NCBI RefSeq assembly: GCF_003096715.1
Contig: NZ_QEOL01000013.1
Location: forward strand, 1-64,000
Source: Paraburkholderia silvatlantica
Lineage (GTDB): Bacteria; Pseudomonadota; Gammaproteobacteria; Burkholderiales; Burkholderiaceae
DNA length: 64,000 nucleotides
Reading direction: 5' to 3'
The notes beneath the pieces are model-generated. The model was given only the letters and a program-made list of their open reading frames with translations. It did not search any database and was not told where the DNA came from. Positions 28,560 through 37,099 of the stretch are shown piece by piece (positions within the stretch are counted from its first letter, which is position 1; each line of letters starts with the position of its first letter). The translations under genes and the position numbers were made by a program.

Positions 28560-29309
28560 TTAGTTCACCTCAGCTGCCCATGCTTCGGCGTCGGCGCCGG
28601 CGGGAATGTGCATCGGAGTCGAGGGGTCGGTCGCCGCGCGCCACACAGCCTCGGCGACGTCCTGTGCCCGGGTGAGGGGGGATGCTGTGTCCTCCAGATG
28701 CGCGAGGACCTGTTTGACGAGACCGGCGTAGGCTTCGTTGTCGAAGCCGTGGATGTGGGCACGTGCGTTCTCTCCAAAGCGCGTCTCCAGCGAACGGCCC
28801 GGTAGCACGAGCCGCACCCGAACGCCGAACGGCTCTAGTTCCAGCGCCATCGACTCGGTGAACGCGTTCACCGCAGCCTTGCTCGCGCGGTACGCGCCGA
28901 TCAGGGGCAGCGCCTTGAAAGTCACACTCGACGTAACGTTCACGATGACGCCGGCCTTGCGCTCGCGGAACTGGGGCAGCACCGCCTGTGTCACCGCGAT
29001 CGTGCCGAACGTGTTGGTCTCGAAGACCTCGCGCACAGCCTCGATCGGAGCGAGCTCAGCCGGGGAAGCTGCGCCGAAGCCCGCATTGTTGACGAGGACG
29101 TCGATCGGACCCGCGGCCAGGACGGCCTCGCGTACGCTTTCCGGCTTTGTGACATCGAGCGCGAGCACGCGCAGGTGTTCTGAAGGCGGCAGCACGTCCT
29201 CACGCGGCGTGCGCATGGTGGCGACGACCCGCCAGTCACGGGCCAGGAAGTAGCGAGCGATCTCGAGCCCGAATCCGGAAGAGCTGCCGGTGATCAACAC
29301 GGTTTGCAT
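28560..29309 (-). CDS. SDR family oxidoreductase
   Basis: 249 residues with TGSSSGFG, NNAGFGAAS, VNVTSS and YRASK. Closest in feel to the 9214 gene of this window, but the two are clearly different sequences. It is the first gene of a two-SDR unit and is divergent from an AraC regulator across a 101-nt gap. Confidence 0.88.
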   Translation of the reverse strand: MQTVLITGSSSGFGLEIARYFLARDWRVVATMRTPREDVLPPSEHLRVLALDVTKPESVREAVLAAGPIDVLVNNAGFGAASPAELAPIEAVREVFETNTFGTIAVTQAVLPQFRERKAGVIVNVTSSVTFKALPLIGAYRASKAAVNAFTESMALELEPFGVRVRLVLPGRSLETRFGENARAHIHGFDNEAYAGLVKQVLAHLEDTASPLTRAQDVAEAVWRAATDPSTPMHIPAGADAEAWAAEVN

Positions 29310-29410
29310 GGAATCTCCTTTGGCATGGTTTGCGTGTGTTCATACAATAGATCGCGCAGACCGTACTTGCTACAATCAAAGATCCGAATTTCGTTTGCAG
29401 GAGTCCGGCA

Positions 29411-30328
29411 ATGATCGATCCGTTGGCGGAAGTCGTGACGCTGCTGCAGCCGAGTGCGCGCTACTCCAAACTCGTCCTCGGCGCCGGCCGCTGGCGCATC
29501 AGTCGTTCGGGTGCAGGCGAGCCTTTCTATTGCGTCATCCTCGATGGCGGGTGCTGCATCACGATCGGCGATCAGGCGCCGCTCGAACTCGTGGCCGGTG
29601 ACTTCGTCCTGATTCCCGCGTCCTATGGAATCGAGATGAGCAGCCTCGAGCCTCCCCCGCCGGACCTCGAGCCAGTCGTGCCCGTCGCGCTGGGCAACAA
29701 TGAATTCAGAATCGGCGCGCCAGAGGACCCCATCGACTCCCGCATGGTGGCGGGCCACTGCAGCTTCGGGTCGCCGGATTCATCCCTGCTGGTTTCGCTG
29801 CTGCCGCAACTCGTGCATGTTCGCGGCCAGGAACGGCTGGCCACACTCGTAAAACTCGTGCGCGAGGAATCGGGAGAGCAGCGGCCTGCGCGCGAAGTCG
29901 TGCTCTCACGTCTGCTGGAAGTCCTGCTCATCGAAGCACTGCGCTCCACGGCGGGAACCTGTGCGCCACCGGGCCTCGTGCGTGGCCTCTCCGACAGCCG
30001 CCTCGCGGCTGCGATCCGGGAGATGCACGAGCACCCGACGAAACCGTGGACGGTTGCCGCGCTCGCGAAGGAGGCGGCGCTCTCACGTTCGACGTTTTTC
30101 GAGCGCTTTAGCCGCGCAGTTGGCGTCGCGCCGATGGAATACCTGCTGACCTGGCGCATGGCGCTCGCGAAGGATCTGTTGCGTCGCGATCACGGCCGTA
30201 TCGCCGAGATAGCGCAACGTGTCGGCTACAGCTCGGCCAGCACCTTCAGTGTTGCCTTCACGCGGCACGTCGGCCGGCCGCCGACGCAGTACGCGCGTGA
30301 GGAGCCGGTGACCCCGGATGGCGCATAG
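29411..30328 (+). CDS. AraC-family regulator with cupin sensor
   Basis: 305 residues. The N-terminal cupin domain (LVLGAGRWRISRSGAGEPFYCVILDGGCCITIGDQAPLELVAGDFVLIP) is the AraC-binding/cupin_6 type. C-terminal HTH motifs are VAALAKEAALSRSTFFERFSRAV and IAEIAQRVGYSSASTFSVAFTRHVG. Placed divergently to the two SDR genes, which it probably controls. The preceding sequence GCAGGAG gives a ribosome binding site. Confidence 0.9.
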   Translation: MIDPLAEVVTLLQPSARYSKLVLGAGRWRISRSGAGEPFYCVILDGGCCITIGDQAPLELVAGDFVLIPASYGIEMSSLEPPPPDLEPVVPVALGNNEFRIGAPEDPIDSRMVAGHCSFGSPDSSLLVSLLPQLVHVRGQERLATLVKLVREESGEQRPAREVVLSRLLEVLLIEALRSTAGTCAPPGLVRGLSDSRLAAAIREMHEHPTKPWTVAALAKEAALSRSTFFERFSRAVGVAPMEYLLTWRMALAKDLLRRDHGRIAEIAQRVGYSSASTFSVAFTRHVGRPPTQYAREEPVTPDGA

Positions 30329-30510
30329 GCGGGCTCAAGCGGGTTGCCGACAGCGCTGGGGTGTGCGCATTGCGGGCGTCGAGACACCGACGATGCCCCG
30401 ACTCTTTTCTATTACACGCCATGTAATTGGCGAGGCTGCGGCGCGTCACTACGCTTTGGCTGTCGTGTCATCGCCCCTTGATGCGCGCGTCCAACTCCCA
30501 AGGAAAGATA

Positions 30511-31059
30511 ATGGCTAACTTCCCCGTATATACACTCGAATCGGCACCGGAAAGCTCGAAGCTCGCGCTTCGAGGTCTTGCTGAAGCATTCGGCATGGTC
30601 CCCAACATTGCCGGCGCAATGGCCGGCTCGCCGAAACTGATCAACGGCCTGACCGGCGTGTTTCAGCAGGTTCACAGCGGCAGCTTCACGGAGGCACAGA
30701 TTCAGGCCCTGTTGCTCACGAATGCCGTCACCAATGGCTGCACCTGGGCCGTCGCCTTTCACACCTTCCTCGCACTCAAGGAAGGGCTCAGCGAAGCCGA
30801 TGTGCATGCCATTCGTGCCCGTCGTCTGCCGGCCGACGAAAAGCTTGCGGCGCTCTCGCATCTCGCGCGCACGTTGATCGACAAGCGCGGCCGTCTCGAC
30901 GATCAGGACGTCGCTTCCTTCACGGCCGCCGGTTTTGCCCCGGCCCTGGTGCTCGACGTCATCCTGGTTGTCGCTGCGTCGACCATGACGAACTACGCCG
31001 GCAGCGTCGCCAATCCGCCGCTCGAGGAGATGTTCCGGCAATACGCCTGGCATGCCTAA
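30511..31059 (+). CDS. carboxymuconolactone decarboxylase/AhpD-like protein
   Basis: 182 residues, all-helical CMD fold. In redox-active AhpD-like members the active helix carries CxxC and a His; here it reads NGCTWAVAFHT, so only the first Cys and the His remain. This argues against a peroxidase using a disulfide relay. The ATG at 30511 has AAGGAAAG upstream; the longer frame from 30427 is not credible. Follows the AraC gene on the same strand. Confidence 0.8.
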   Translation: MANFPVYTLESAPESSKLALRGLAEAFGMVPNIAGAMAGSPKLINGLTGVFQQVHSGSFTEAQIQALLLTNAVTNGCTWAVAFHTFLALKEGLSEADVHAIRARRLPADEKLAALSHLARTLIDKRGRLDDQDVASFTAAGFAPALVLDVILVVAASTMTNYAGSVANPPLEEMFRQYAWHA

Positions 31060-31294
31060 TCACCACGTGCTGATGCACCCGGCGAGGCTTCTTCAAAGAC
31101 ACCTTGCCTTCAGCCGATGACTTCGTGATAGGGCGGATTCTGCACGACCGGGAACGAAATTGTTGGGGGAACGCACCTTGCTGGCCGCATTGGACCGGCA
31201 AGGTACGTCCGCAAGCCCGCTATGAATGTGAACAGGCCCTGGGCGTTGCCGCGCTGGCGGGTGTCTGGTCGTCCGCGATGATCATTGGCGTTCG

Positions 31295-32281
31295 CTAGCG
31301 GTCGAGATGAGACAGCATGGGCGGCAGATAACGTGTGCCCGCGGTCTGGTGTCCGGCAAGGAAACTCCGGATGCGATCCAGTTCCGCTGGCGTCAGGCGA
31401 ACTGAAGCTGCGTTCACGTTTTCTTCAAGGTATTTGCGCCGTTTGGTGCCGGGGATCGGCACCAGATCGTCACCTTGCTCGAGCAGCCAGGCGAGTGCGA
31501 GCTGGCCCGGTGTCACGGACTTTTCTTCGGCAAGGGCCTTGACGAAATCTGCGAGCTTGACGTTCGTATCGAAGTTGCTGCCCTGTATGCGCGGATCGTT
31601 GGCTGCTCGCCAGTCGTCGGCGGGAAGTTCCTCCGCGCGCCTGGCGTTGCCGGTCAGGAAGCCCCGGCCGAGCGGACTGTAGGGAACAAAGCCGATACCC
31701 AGTTCGCGCAGCGCCGGCAATACCTTGTCTTCGACGCCGCGCTCAAATAGCGAATACTCGCTTTGCACGGCCGAGACCGGTTGCACGGCATGGGCGCGCC
31801 GGATGGTATCGACGCTCGCTTCCGACAAGCCGAAATAGCGAACCTTGCCTGCGGCGATCGCGTCCTTGACCGCCCCCGCCACGTCCTCGATCGGCACGGC
31901 GGGATCTACGCGATGCTGGTAAAGCAGATCGATGTGATCCGTCTGCAATCGGGCCAGCGACGCATCGATCACCTCCCTGATATGGTCGGGGCGGCTGTCG
32001 AGGCCGCGTACTCCGTTGTCGAACCTGAAGCCGAATTTCGTCGCGATCGTCACCGTGTGACGACGCCCTTTTAGCGCGCGTCCGAGCAGTTCCTCGTTGG
32101 CGAAAGGGCCATAGATCTCTGCGGTATCGAGGAATGTGCAACCCAGATCGATCGCCCGGTGAATCGTGGCGATCGACTCTGCGTCATCGGGCGTGCCGTA
32201 GGCGTAGGACATCCCCATGCACCCCAGCCCGATCTCCGAGACGACGAGTCCTTCACGTCCAAGCTTGCGCGTGTTCAGCAT
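31295..32281 (-). CDS. aldo/keto reductase
   Basis: 328 residues of the AKR barrel: GLGCMGMSYAYG, catalytic Asp52 and Tyr57 (LDTAEIYG), Lys82 (ATKFGF) and His in LLYQHRVDP, with the NADPH motif VPIPGTKRRKYLEEN near the end. Resembles the YghZ/Tas-like subgroup. Substrate unknown. Divergent from nnrS. Confidence 0.9.
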   Translation of the reverse strand: MLNTRKLGREGLVVSEIGLGCMGMSYAYGTPDDAESIATIHRAIDLGCTFLDTAEIYGPFANEELLGRALKGRRHTVTIATKFGFRFDNGVRGLDSRPDHIREVIDASLARLQTDHIDLLYQHRVDPAVPIEDVAGAVKDAIAAGKVRYFGLSEASVDTIRRAHAVQPVSAVQSEYSLFERGVEDKVLPALRELGIGFVPYSPLGRGFLTGNARRAEELPADDWRAANDPRIQGSNFDTNVKLADFVKALAEEKSVTPGQLALAWLLEQGDDLVPIPGTKRRKYLEENVNAASVRLTPAELDRIRSFLAGHQTAGTRYLPPMLSHLDR

Positions 32282-32581
32282 ATTGCCCTCCTGTGATGGC
32301 TAGCTGTCTACAATGGCACGCGCGTCGAATACGTGTTAGCACGATACTCTTGATTCCTTGCACGATTCTTCGATGCTTGTCTCGCGTGGGCGGCAACACG
32401 CCAGGCGCATTTCCCGCAGACGCATAGCCAGGTTTGCGGCGGTTATCGCACGCGGCAGCCTTTGCTGACGTACAAGCACGCACGAGCGCGCCAGGCGCTG
32501 CCCCGGTACAGCCCAGTGTCAAACCTGCGGCATTGCATCGCGTTTTCGGTTTCCCAGCGGCATTTCTCCGCCAGTCCATAT

Positions 32582-32604
32582 AAGATGCATTGAAAATGAA
32601 TGTA
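32582..32604. promoter_or_regulatory. probable NsrR operator upstream of nnrS
   Basis: The sequence AAGATGCATT, then GA, then AAATGAATGTA forms a 23-bp imperfect palindrome. From memory, NsrR operators in beta- and gammaproteobacteria are built of AAGATGYATTT and AAATRCATCTT halves; the left half here fits almost perfectly and about 19 of 23 positions agree overall. It lies 15 nt before the preferred start of nnrS, a known target of NO-responsive regulators. The rest of the 32282-32619 gap shows no gene. Confidence 0.6.
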
Positions 32605-32619
32605 TTGGCGAGAGCGATC

Positions 32620-33816
32620 ATGACCGTCTTCCGGATCGAAGAACCCACCCCCGCGGCTCGCGGCGGTTTCGCGCTGTGGGCGCTCGGCCTCCGGCCGTTT
32701 TACCTTGGCGGTGCGCTCTTTGGCGGCGCGGCGCTGCTGGCCTGGATGGCCACGTATGCCGGCCATCCGTTGCCGGGCCCCAGTTCGTACCTGCCGGGCA
32801 TGTTCTGGCACGCGCACGAGATGATTTTCGGCTTCGGCGCAGCGATCGTGGCGGGTTTTTTGCTGACCGCCGTGCGCGCGTGGACGTCGGTCACGCCGGC
32901 GCAGGGCAAGTCGCTGGCGGCGCTATGGCTGCTGTGGCTCGCGGGGCGCATCGCCGTTGCCTGGGCACCGTCTGGCGTCGCCGCCGTGGTCGACAGCCTC
33001 TTTCTCCCCGTATGTACGCCCGTCCTGCTGCGCGTGCTCATCGGCGCAAAAAACAGCCACAACATCTTTTTGCCGGTGGCGCTCGGCATGCTGGCCACGC
33101 TGAACGTGGCGTTCCATCTTTCGATGCAGGCCGGTCGCGCGGACTGGGCGCTGCACAGCGCGTATCTCGCCGTGGGCATGCTGGTGCTTTTCATCACGAT
33201 CATCGGCGGGCGCATCATTCCGTCCTTCACGGCCAATGCCGTGCCGGGTTACACGGCACAGCGCTGGCATGCGGTCGAGCATGCGGTGATGCCGCTTAGC
33301 GCGCTGGCGTTCGTGCTCGACGCCGCGCCCGGCTCAGGCGTGCCCGTCGCGCTGGCCGCGCTCGCGGCGGCGTGCGCACAAGGCGCGCGGATCTGGGGCT
33401 GGCGTTCGTGGCGTGTCGGTAACCGGCCGATCCTGACCATACTGCACATCGCCTATGCGTGGATACCCGTCGGCTTCGTGCTGCTCGCGCTCGCCGCATT
33501 GGGGCTCGTCGCGCATACGCTCGCCATTCACGCGTTCACGGTGGGCGCCATCGGCTGCGCGATCATGGCGATGATCACACGCACGGCGCGCGGACATACG
33601 GGCCGCAAGCTGGTGGCCGGCGGCTTCGATATCGCCTGCTATGCGTTGCTCGTGATCGCCGCGGTGATTCGCGTGGTCGGACCGTGGCTCGCACCGCGGT
33701 GGCTCACGTTCTGGATCGAAGCGTCAGGCGCGTGCTGGGTCGTTGCGTTCGCGGCCTATTGCTATCGCTATGCCGGCTGGCTCATTGCGTCGCGTGTCGA
33801 TGGTAAGGAGGGCTGA
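32620..33816 (+). CDS. nnrS: NnrS family heme/copper membrane protein
   Basis: About 398 residues with twelve predicted membrane helices and the family histidines: LRPFYLGGALFGG, GMFWHAHEMIFGFGAAIVAGFLLTAV, and GGRIIPSFTANAVPG. NnrS proteins are inner-membrane heme- and copper-binding proteins that protect against nitric oxide stress. The ATG at 32620 (GGCGAGAG upstream) is preferred over those at 32590 and 32596 because the latter overlap the NsrR-like operator. Divergent from the aldo-keto reductase. Confidence 0.88.
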   Translation: MTVFRIEEPTPAARGGFALWALGLRPFYLGGALFGGAALLAWMATYAGHPLPGPSSYLPGMFWHAHEMIFGFGAAIVAGFLLTAVRAWTSVTPAQGKSLAALWLLWLAGRIAVAWAPSGVAAVVDSLFLPVCTPVLLRVLIGAKNSHNIFLPVALGMLATLNVAFHLSMQAGRADWALHSAYLAVGMLVLFITIIGGRIIPSFTANAVPGYTAQRWHAVEHAVMPLSALAFVLDAAPGSGVPVALAALAAACAQGARIWGWRSWRVGNRPILTILHIAYAWIPVGFVLLALAALGLVAHTLAIHAFTVGAIGCAIMAMITRTARGHTGRKLVAGGFDIACYALLVIAAVIRVVGPWLAPRWLTFWIEASGACWVVAFAAYCYRYAGWLIASRVDGKEG

Positions 33817-34040
33817 TCCATCGGCCTTGCGCACGGCGTATCGCGCGAGTATGTTGACTGGCGAGCGCTGGACGCGCGCAACGCCTTGGGTCCGCCGTCC
33901 ACGCGGTTTCGCCGCTAGCCGCGCGTTTTCTTTAACCTGCGTTCGGCTGCGGCGGCGGCCAGGGTGATCAGGACGCCGTAACGTGCAAGGCTGCGGCTTC
34001 CACCGTGAAGTGAACGTGCGAGGCGCCATCGCTTCTTGAG

Positions 34041-34317
34041 TCAATGCGGCGAGCCGTACCCTTGTACCTTCAACAGATGCTCGCGCATGCAGCGTGCTGC
34101 GGTTTCGCCGTCGCGGGCGAGAATCGCATCGACGATGGACTGGTGCTGCTGCGCGAAAGGATGGCGCGTGGCCTGATCCGTGGTTTTTTCACGCTGGGTC
34201 GGCTTGACCCGCATGCCGTCGATCACTTCCATGAGGGCAATGATCGCAGGATTGCGCGAGGCCTGTGCGATCAGCAGGTGAAAGCGCTTGCGCTGTGCTT
34301 CAATGCCCAGCGCCAGT
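34041..34317 (-). pseudogene. GntR/FCD regulator, C-terminal remnant
   Basis: The minus frame after an upstream stop reads ALGIEAQRKRFHLLIAQASRN ... HPFAQQHQSIVDAILARDGETAARCMREHLLKVQGYG, the end of an FCD ligand-binding domain of FadR-type GntR regulators. The DNA-binding half is missing; a DUF1697 gene follows within 11 nt. A deletion remnant. Confidence 0.7.
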
Positions 34318-34327
34318 CAAGGGCGCC

Positions 34328-34837
34328 TCACGCTTGCGCCATCTCGAGAAGCTTCGCCACGGTATTCATGTTGCGCGCCGTTCCGGTCTTCGCCGCAGCG
34401 ATCTTGAGCTTCGAGCGCCCGATACCGTCCTTGTAGAACACATAGATCTCGCGCTCGCCCAGGCGGAATTCTTCCGCCTGCTGGCCGCTCACGTTGTCGA
34501 ATGCATCAGCGGGCGGCGGCGTGTCAAGAAAGATGGCGACAGTGCGATCAGGCGCGGCAGCGGGAAACGGGTTGCCCTGCAGCACTGCGGCCAGTTCCGC
34601 GGCAGTGCGCACCACCACGCCAACGGGTTTGCCTGCATAAGCCTCCAGGCTCTGCTCGAGCTTCCTTTTCACCGATGCTTCGGCCAGCCGGCTCTCGAAG
34701 ACCACGTTGCCGCTCGCGATATAGGTGCGCACTTGCGTGAATCCGAGCGCTTCGCACATGCCGCGAAGTTCGGGCATGGGGAGCTTGCCGGTTCCGCCGA
34801 CATTCACGGCGCGTAGCAGGGCGATATAGACGGGCAT
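34328..34837 (-). CDS. DUF1697 family protein
   Basis: 169 residues starting MPVYIALLRAVNVGGTGKLPMPELRGMCEALGFTQVRTYIASGNVVFES, the hallmark of DUF1697. Cytosolic, function unknown across the family. The C-terminus (GRSKLKIAAAKTGTARNMNTVAKLLEMA) is also typical. Length is normal, so the gene appears intact next to the broken GntR gene. Confidence 0.87.
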   Translation of the reverse strand: MPVYIALLRAVNVGGTGKLPMPELRGMCEALGFTQVRTYIASGNVVFESRLAEASVKRKLEQSLEAYAGKPVGVVVRTAAELAAVLQGNPFPAAAPDRTVAIFLDTPPPADAFDNVSGQQAEEFRLGEREIYVFYKDGIGRSKLKIAAAKTGTARNMNTVAKLLEMAQA

Positions 34838-34865
34838 CGGTTTGTTCCGGGAAGTCGCGAGTCAG

Positions 34866-35609
34866 TTAGTCAGGGCGCTGCAAGTCGGTTACGGCGAGGC
34901 CTTCGTTTGACACGATGGCGGGGCGCCTGCGCGCGTTGATTGTCACGAAGACCGCCATCAGCACCATGAAGGCAGCGAGCAGCAAGGCGCTGTTGACGAG
35001 CACGTGTGCATAGCCGAGCTGTGCGACGTCGATGAACGGATAGGGGTAGAAGTCGGTCTCGCTGCCGCGCCAGAAGGTGACGGCAAGATAGCCCAGCGGA
35101 TAGACGAGCCAGGCGAGGCGATCGCGAGCACTCAGGGTGAAGCGCGGGACAAATAGCAGCCAATACGCCGCGCATAGCAGCGGGATCAGGCTGTGCAGGC
35201 TCTCGTTGAGCAGCGCACGATAACCGTGCGGCGTCCAGAGATGCCGCAGCAGCAGATTATAAGCAACGCCAACGAACACGATATACACCGTGACTGCGCT
35301 CACTGCGCCCGGAGCGCGGAGCAAGCGTGCCGGCCACGCGCGCACGCGCAGCGCAACGCAGGTGAAGGTGAGCGCGACGAGCAACACCGTGAGGTTGGTC
35401 AGGTAGGCCGAAAGCCTGCCGATGGCCTCGAACGTGTCGAAGCCGCGCAGCACCATGCGCTGGATCGTAACGTCGGTTTGCGCGGCAAGCGCTCCCCACG
35501 CGAGCAGCGCGATGACGCCCGCCAGCGCGGTGCCGTAGGGGCTTGGGGGTTGCGTTGTGGCGGTAAGCGGCGCGGCAGCCGCGCGTGCGGGTAGTGGTTG
35601 TTCGGGCAT
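34866..35609 (-). CDS. Pr6Pr-type membrane protein
   Basis: 247 residues from the ATG at 35609, with six or seven membrane helices. Segments such as RLSAYLTNLTVLLVALTFTC, LLRHLWTPHGYRALLNESLHSLIPLLCAAYWLLF and YPYPFIDVAQLGY match the Pr6Pr/FAR-17a-like family of integral membrane proteins. Function unknown. An ATG nine codons earlier (35636) is possible. Confidence 0.8.
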   Translation of the reverse strand: MPEQPLPARAAAAPLTATTQPPSPYGTALAGVIALLAWGALAAQTDVTIQRMVLRGFDTFEAIGRLSAYLTNLTVLLVALTFTCVALRVRAWPARLLRAPGAVSAVTVYIVFVGVAYNLLLRHLWTPHGYRALLNESLHSLIPLLCAAYWLLFVPRFTLSARDRLAWLVYPLGYLAVTFWRGSETDFYPYPFIDVAQLGYAHVLVNSALLLAAFMVLMAVFVTINARRRPAIVSNEGLAVTDLQRPD

Positions 35610-35669
35610 GCAGCGATGGTAGCGCACAAAGATCATGCGCGTCTGAAGCTGCTCTTCCCCGGCGGCGGG

Positions 35670-36205
35670 CTATTTGACGTGGGCGCGCGCCGAAGCCGAA
35701 ACGAGATACAGGCGTATGAGATCGCGCAGTTCGGCCATCAGCGCGGCCCGCGCCGACGGCTCGTTGGCATGGCGACGCCCTTGAGCATGTGGATCAGCAC
35801 GATCGCCATGATTTTTGCCCTGGCCGGCTTGAGATGCGCTATTGAGCGGCTCAGGATGTCGGCAACGCCGCCACGCATCGCTTTGCGAAAGCGCTTGCGG
35901 TGGTCGTCGCTGCCGCTACGGGCGTCGACGAGTGCAACGGCAAAGCTGCGCTGCGATTGCAACAGCAGCACGAAATCGACGAGCGCGTCGGCTACGGCCT
36001 CGAGCGTTATCTCCGGAACCTGCTGCTCCGGTTCGGCGAGTCCGTTCTTTGTCTGCTGTGCGTAACGCGGCAACGGCGCTTCGGCCGGCGCCCCTTGGTC
36101 GGAAAGAAGCGATACAGCGAGCCGATAGCGGTCGATGAGGCGCGCCGCAATTGCGGTCATGGCGTCGTCGTCGTAACCCTTCTCGCCGATTGAGGCCGAA
36201 GCAAG
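35670..36205 (-). pseudogene. TetR-type regulator, frameshifted and 5'-degraded
   Basis: The minus strand encodes a helical C-terminal ligand domain (TLEAVADALVDFVLLLQSQRSFAVALVDARSG ... AIVLIHMLKGVAMP) and then must shift frame near 35755 to continue as NEPSARAALMAELRDLIRLYLVSASARAHVK. The shift and the poor match of the N-terminal 40 residues to a TetR helix-turn-helix indicate a broken gene. Family assignment is an inference from the C-terminal pattern. Confidence 0.5.
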
Positions 36206-36227
36206 CCTGCGGCGATGAAAAAAGCAG

Positions 36228-36256
36228 TTGCATGGATTAGGGGAAAACCCTATACT
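36228..36256 (+). promoter_or_regulatory. candidate sigma-70 promoter with palindromic spacer
   Basis: TTGCAT (36228-36233) and TATACT (36251-36256) are separated by exactly 17 nt. The -10 is 5 of 6 matches, the -35 weaker. The spacer contains the inverted repeat TAGGG-GAAAA-CCCTA (36238-36252), which could be an operator. A Rho-independent terminator follows 41 nt later, with no plausible coding frame between. Confidence 0.5.
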
Positions 36257-36262
36257 TCAACC

Positions 36263-36324
36263 GTCTCCTCCATGTCTCTTTCTGATATGGATTCAGCCCG
36301 CTCTCGCAGCGGGTTTTTTCTTTT
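36263..36324 (+). ncRNA. candidate small RNA (about 60 nt)
   Basis: Defined only by flanking signals: the promoter-like element at 36228-36256 and a strong intrinsic terminator at 36297-36324. The interval between is pyrimidine-rich (TCTCCTCC, TCTCTTTCTG) and has no ribosome binding site or convincing frame. It lies between a decayed TetR gene and a secreted protein gene. A leader or orphan promoter remnant is the alternative. Confidence 0.4.
36297..36324 (+). terminator. Rho-independent terminator
   Basis: CCCGCT-CTCGC-AGCGGG gives a perfect 6-bp GC-rich stem with a 5-nt loop, followed by TTTTTTCTTTT on the plus strand. No plus-strand gene ends just before it, which is why a small RNA is suspected. 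Confidence 0.8.
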
Positions 36325-36363
36325 CTGGCGCCAGTTTGCGCGAGCCGCCAGCTACGCTTGCCG

Positions 36364-36786
36364 TCATTCCCTTACGAACACAAAATCGCATTTGCGTGCG
36401 GTCGTGCGCAAGCCGCTGCCTGAAGTCGCGTCGAACTGCGCGCTGACTTCGTACGAATAGGTCGATCGAGTGTTGGCGTGGAGCGACGAGGCGCTCAGGC
36501 CTTGGGCGACGAGCGTGGCAGACCCATCGGGTTCAAGCTTGCCGTCCAGCGTGAGCCAGCCGCCCGCGTCTCGTTCGCCATGCTCGCCGTGCAGGATGTT
36601 TTGCTGGATTTCGGCGGGGAATCGATATCGGTAGCCCGATGTACCGTCAGCGCCTTTGGGGCATGTGAGCGTCACGTTCCAGTCGCCGTCAAAGGTGCCG
36701 GCGGCGTGAGTCGCGGGTATTCCGCCAGCAAAGCCAGCACACACAGCGATGCAGCGCACGGCCAACGTTAATTTAGCTACCCGCAT
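36364..36786 (-). CDS. secreted hypothetical protein
   Basis: 140 residues. Signal peptide MRVAKLTLAVRCIAVCAGFAGG ending ATHA before AGTFDGDWNVTLTCPKG. The mature part is a beta-rich domain (TFDGDWNVTLTC, GGWLTLDGKLEPDGSATLVAQGLS, FDATSGSGLRTTARKCDFVF) resembling small periplasmic proteins of unknown function; two cysteines could form a disulfide. The ATG at 36786 has GGGAG upstream. Confidence 0.7.
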   Translation of the reverse strand: MRVAKLTLAVRCIAVCAGFAGGIPATHAAGTFDGDWNVTLTCPKGADGTSGYRYRFPAEIQQNILHGEHGERDAGGWLTLDGKLEPDGSATLVAQGLSASSLHANTRSTYSYEVSAQFDATSGSGLRTTARKCDFVFVRE

Positions 36787-36989
36787 TGCGGCTCCCGGTG
36801 TCGAGTCATCTGGCACTATTGTGGCCGCAATTGGCGTGCCGGTATGGGCGCCGTCGCACAGTATGCTTCGCGGCAGCAAGGCAACTGGTGCAGTGGTGCA
36901 GCCTTCCGGCAGCCTGGCTGAGGCATAATTATGCAACTAACTGTCCAGATCGCCCATAGTCATCGAATTTGGCCCGCACAAGCGCAGAA

Positions 36990-37070
36990 GAGTCCGGCCA
37001 TCGACGTGAATACCGTCCTCGCCCGCCGGCCGAGGCCTTCCTGCGTCTGCGCATGCTGCCCGGTGAATAA
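36990..37070 (+). pseudogene. IS21-family IstA fragment
   Basis: The plus frame REYRPRPPAEAFLRLRMLPGE followed by TAA resembles the IstA segment that precedes the catalytic QAQVDWG motif in one group of IS21 transposases. Nothing of the flanking IstA sequence remains. It ends inside the 44-bp palindrome. Confidence 0.4.
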
Positions 37071-37099
37071 TCGCAAGCTTGCGATTATTCACCGGGCAG
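37056..37099. repeat. perfect 44-bp palindrome joining two IS21 fragments
   Basis: Two 22-nt arms, 37056-37077 and 37078-37099, are exact reverse complements with the centre AAGCTT. Each arm starts with CTGCCCGGTGAA, which encodes LPGE in both divergent istA fragments, and continues with TAATCGCAAG. The flanks outside the arms are different, so this is not a simple inverted duplication of a longer segment. Confidence 0.85.
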
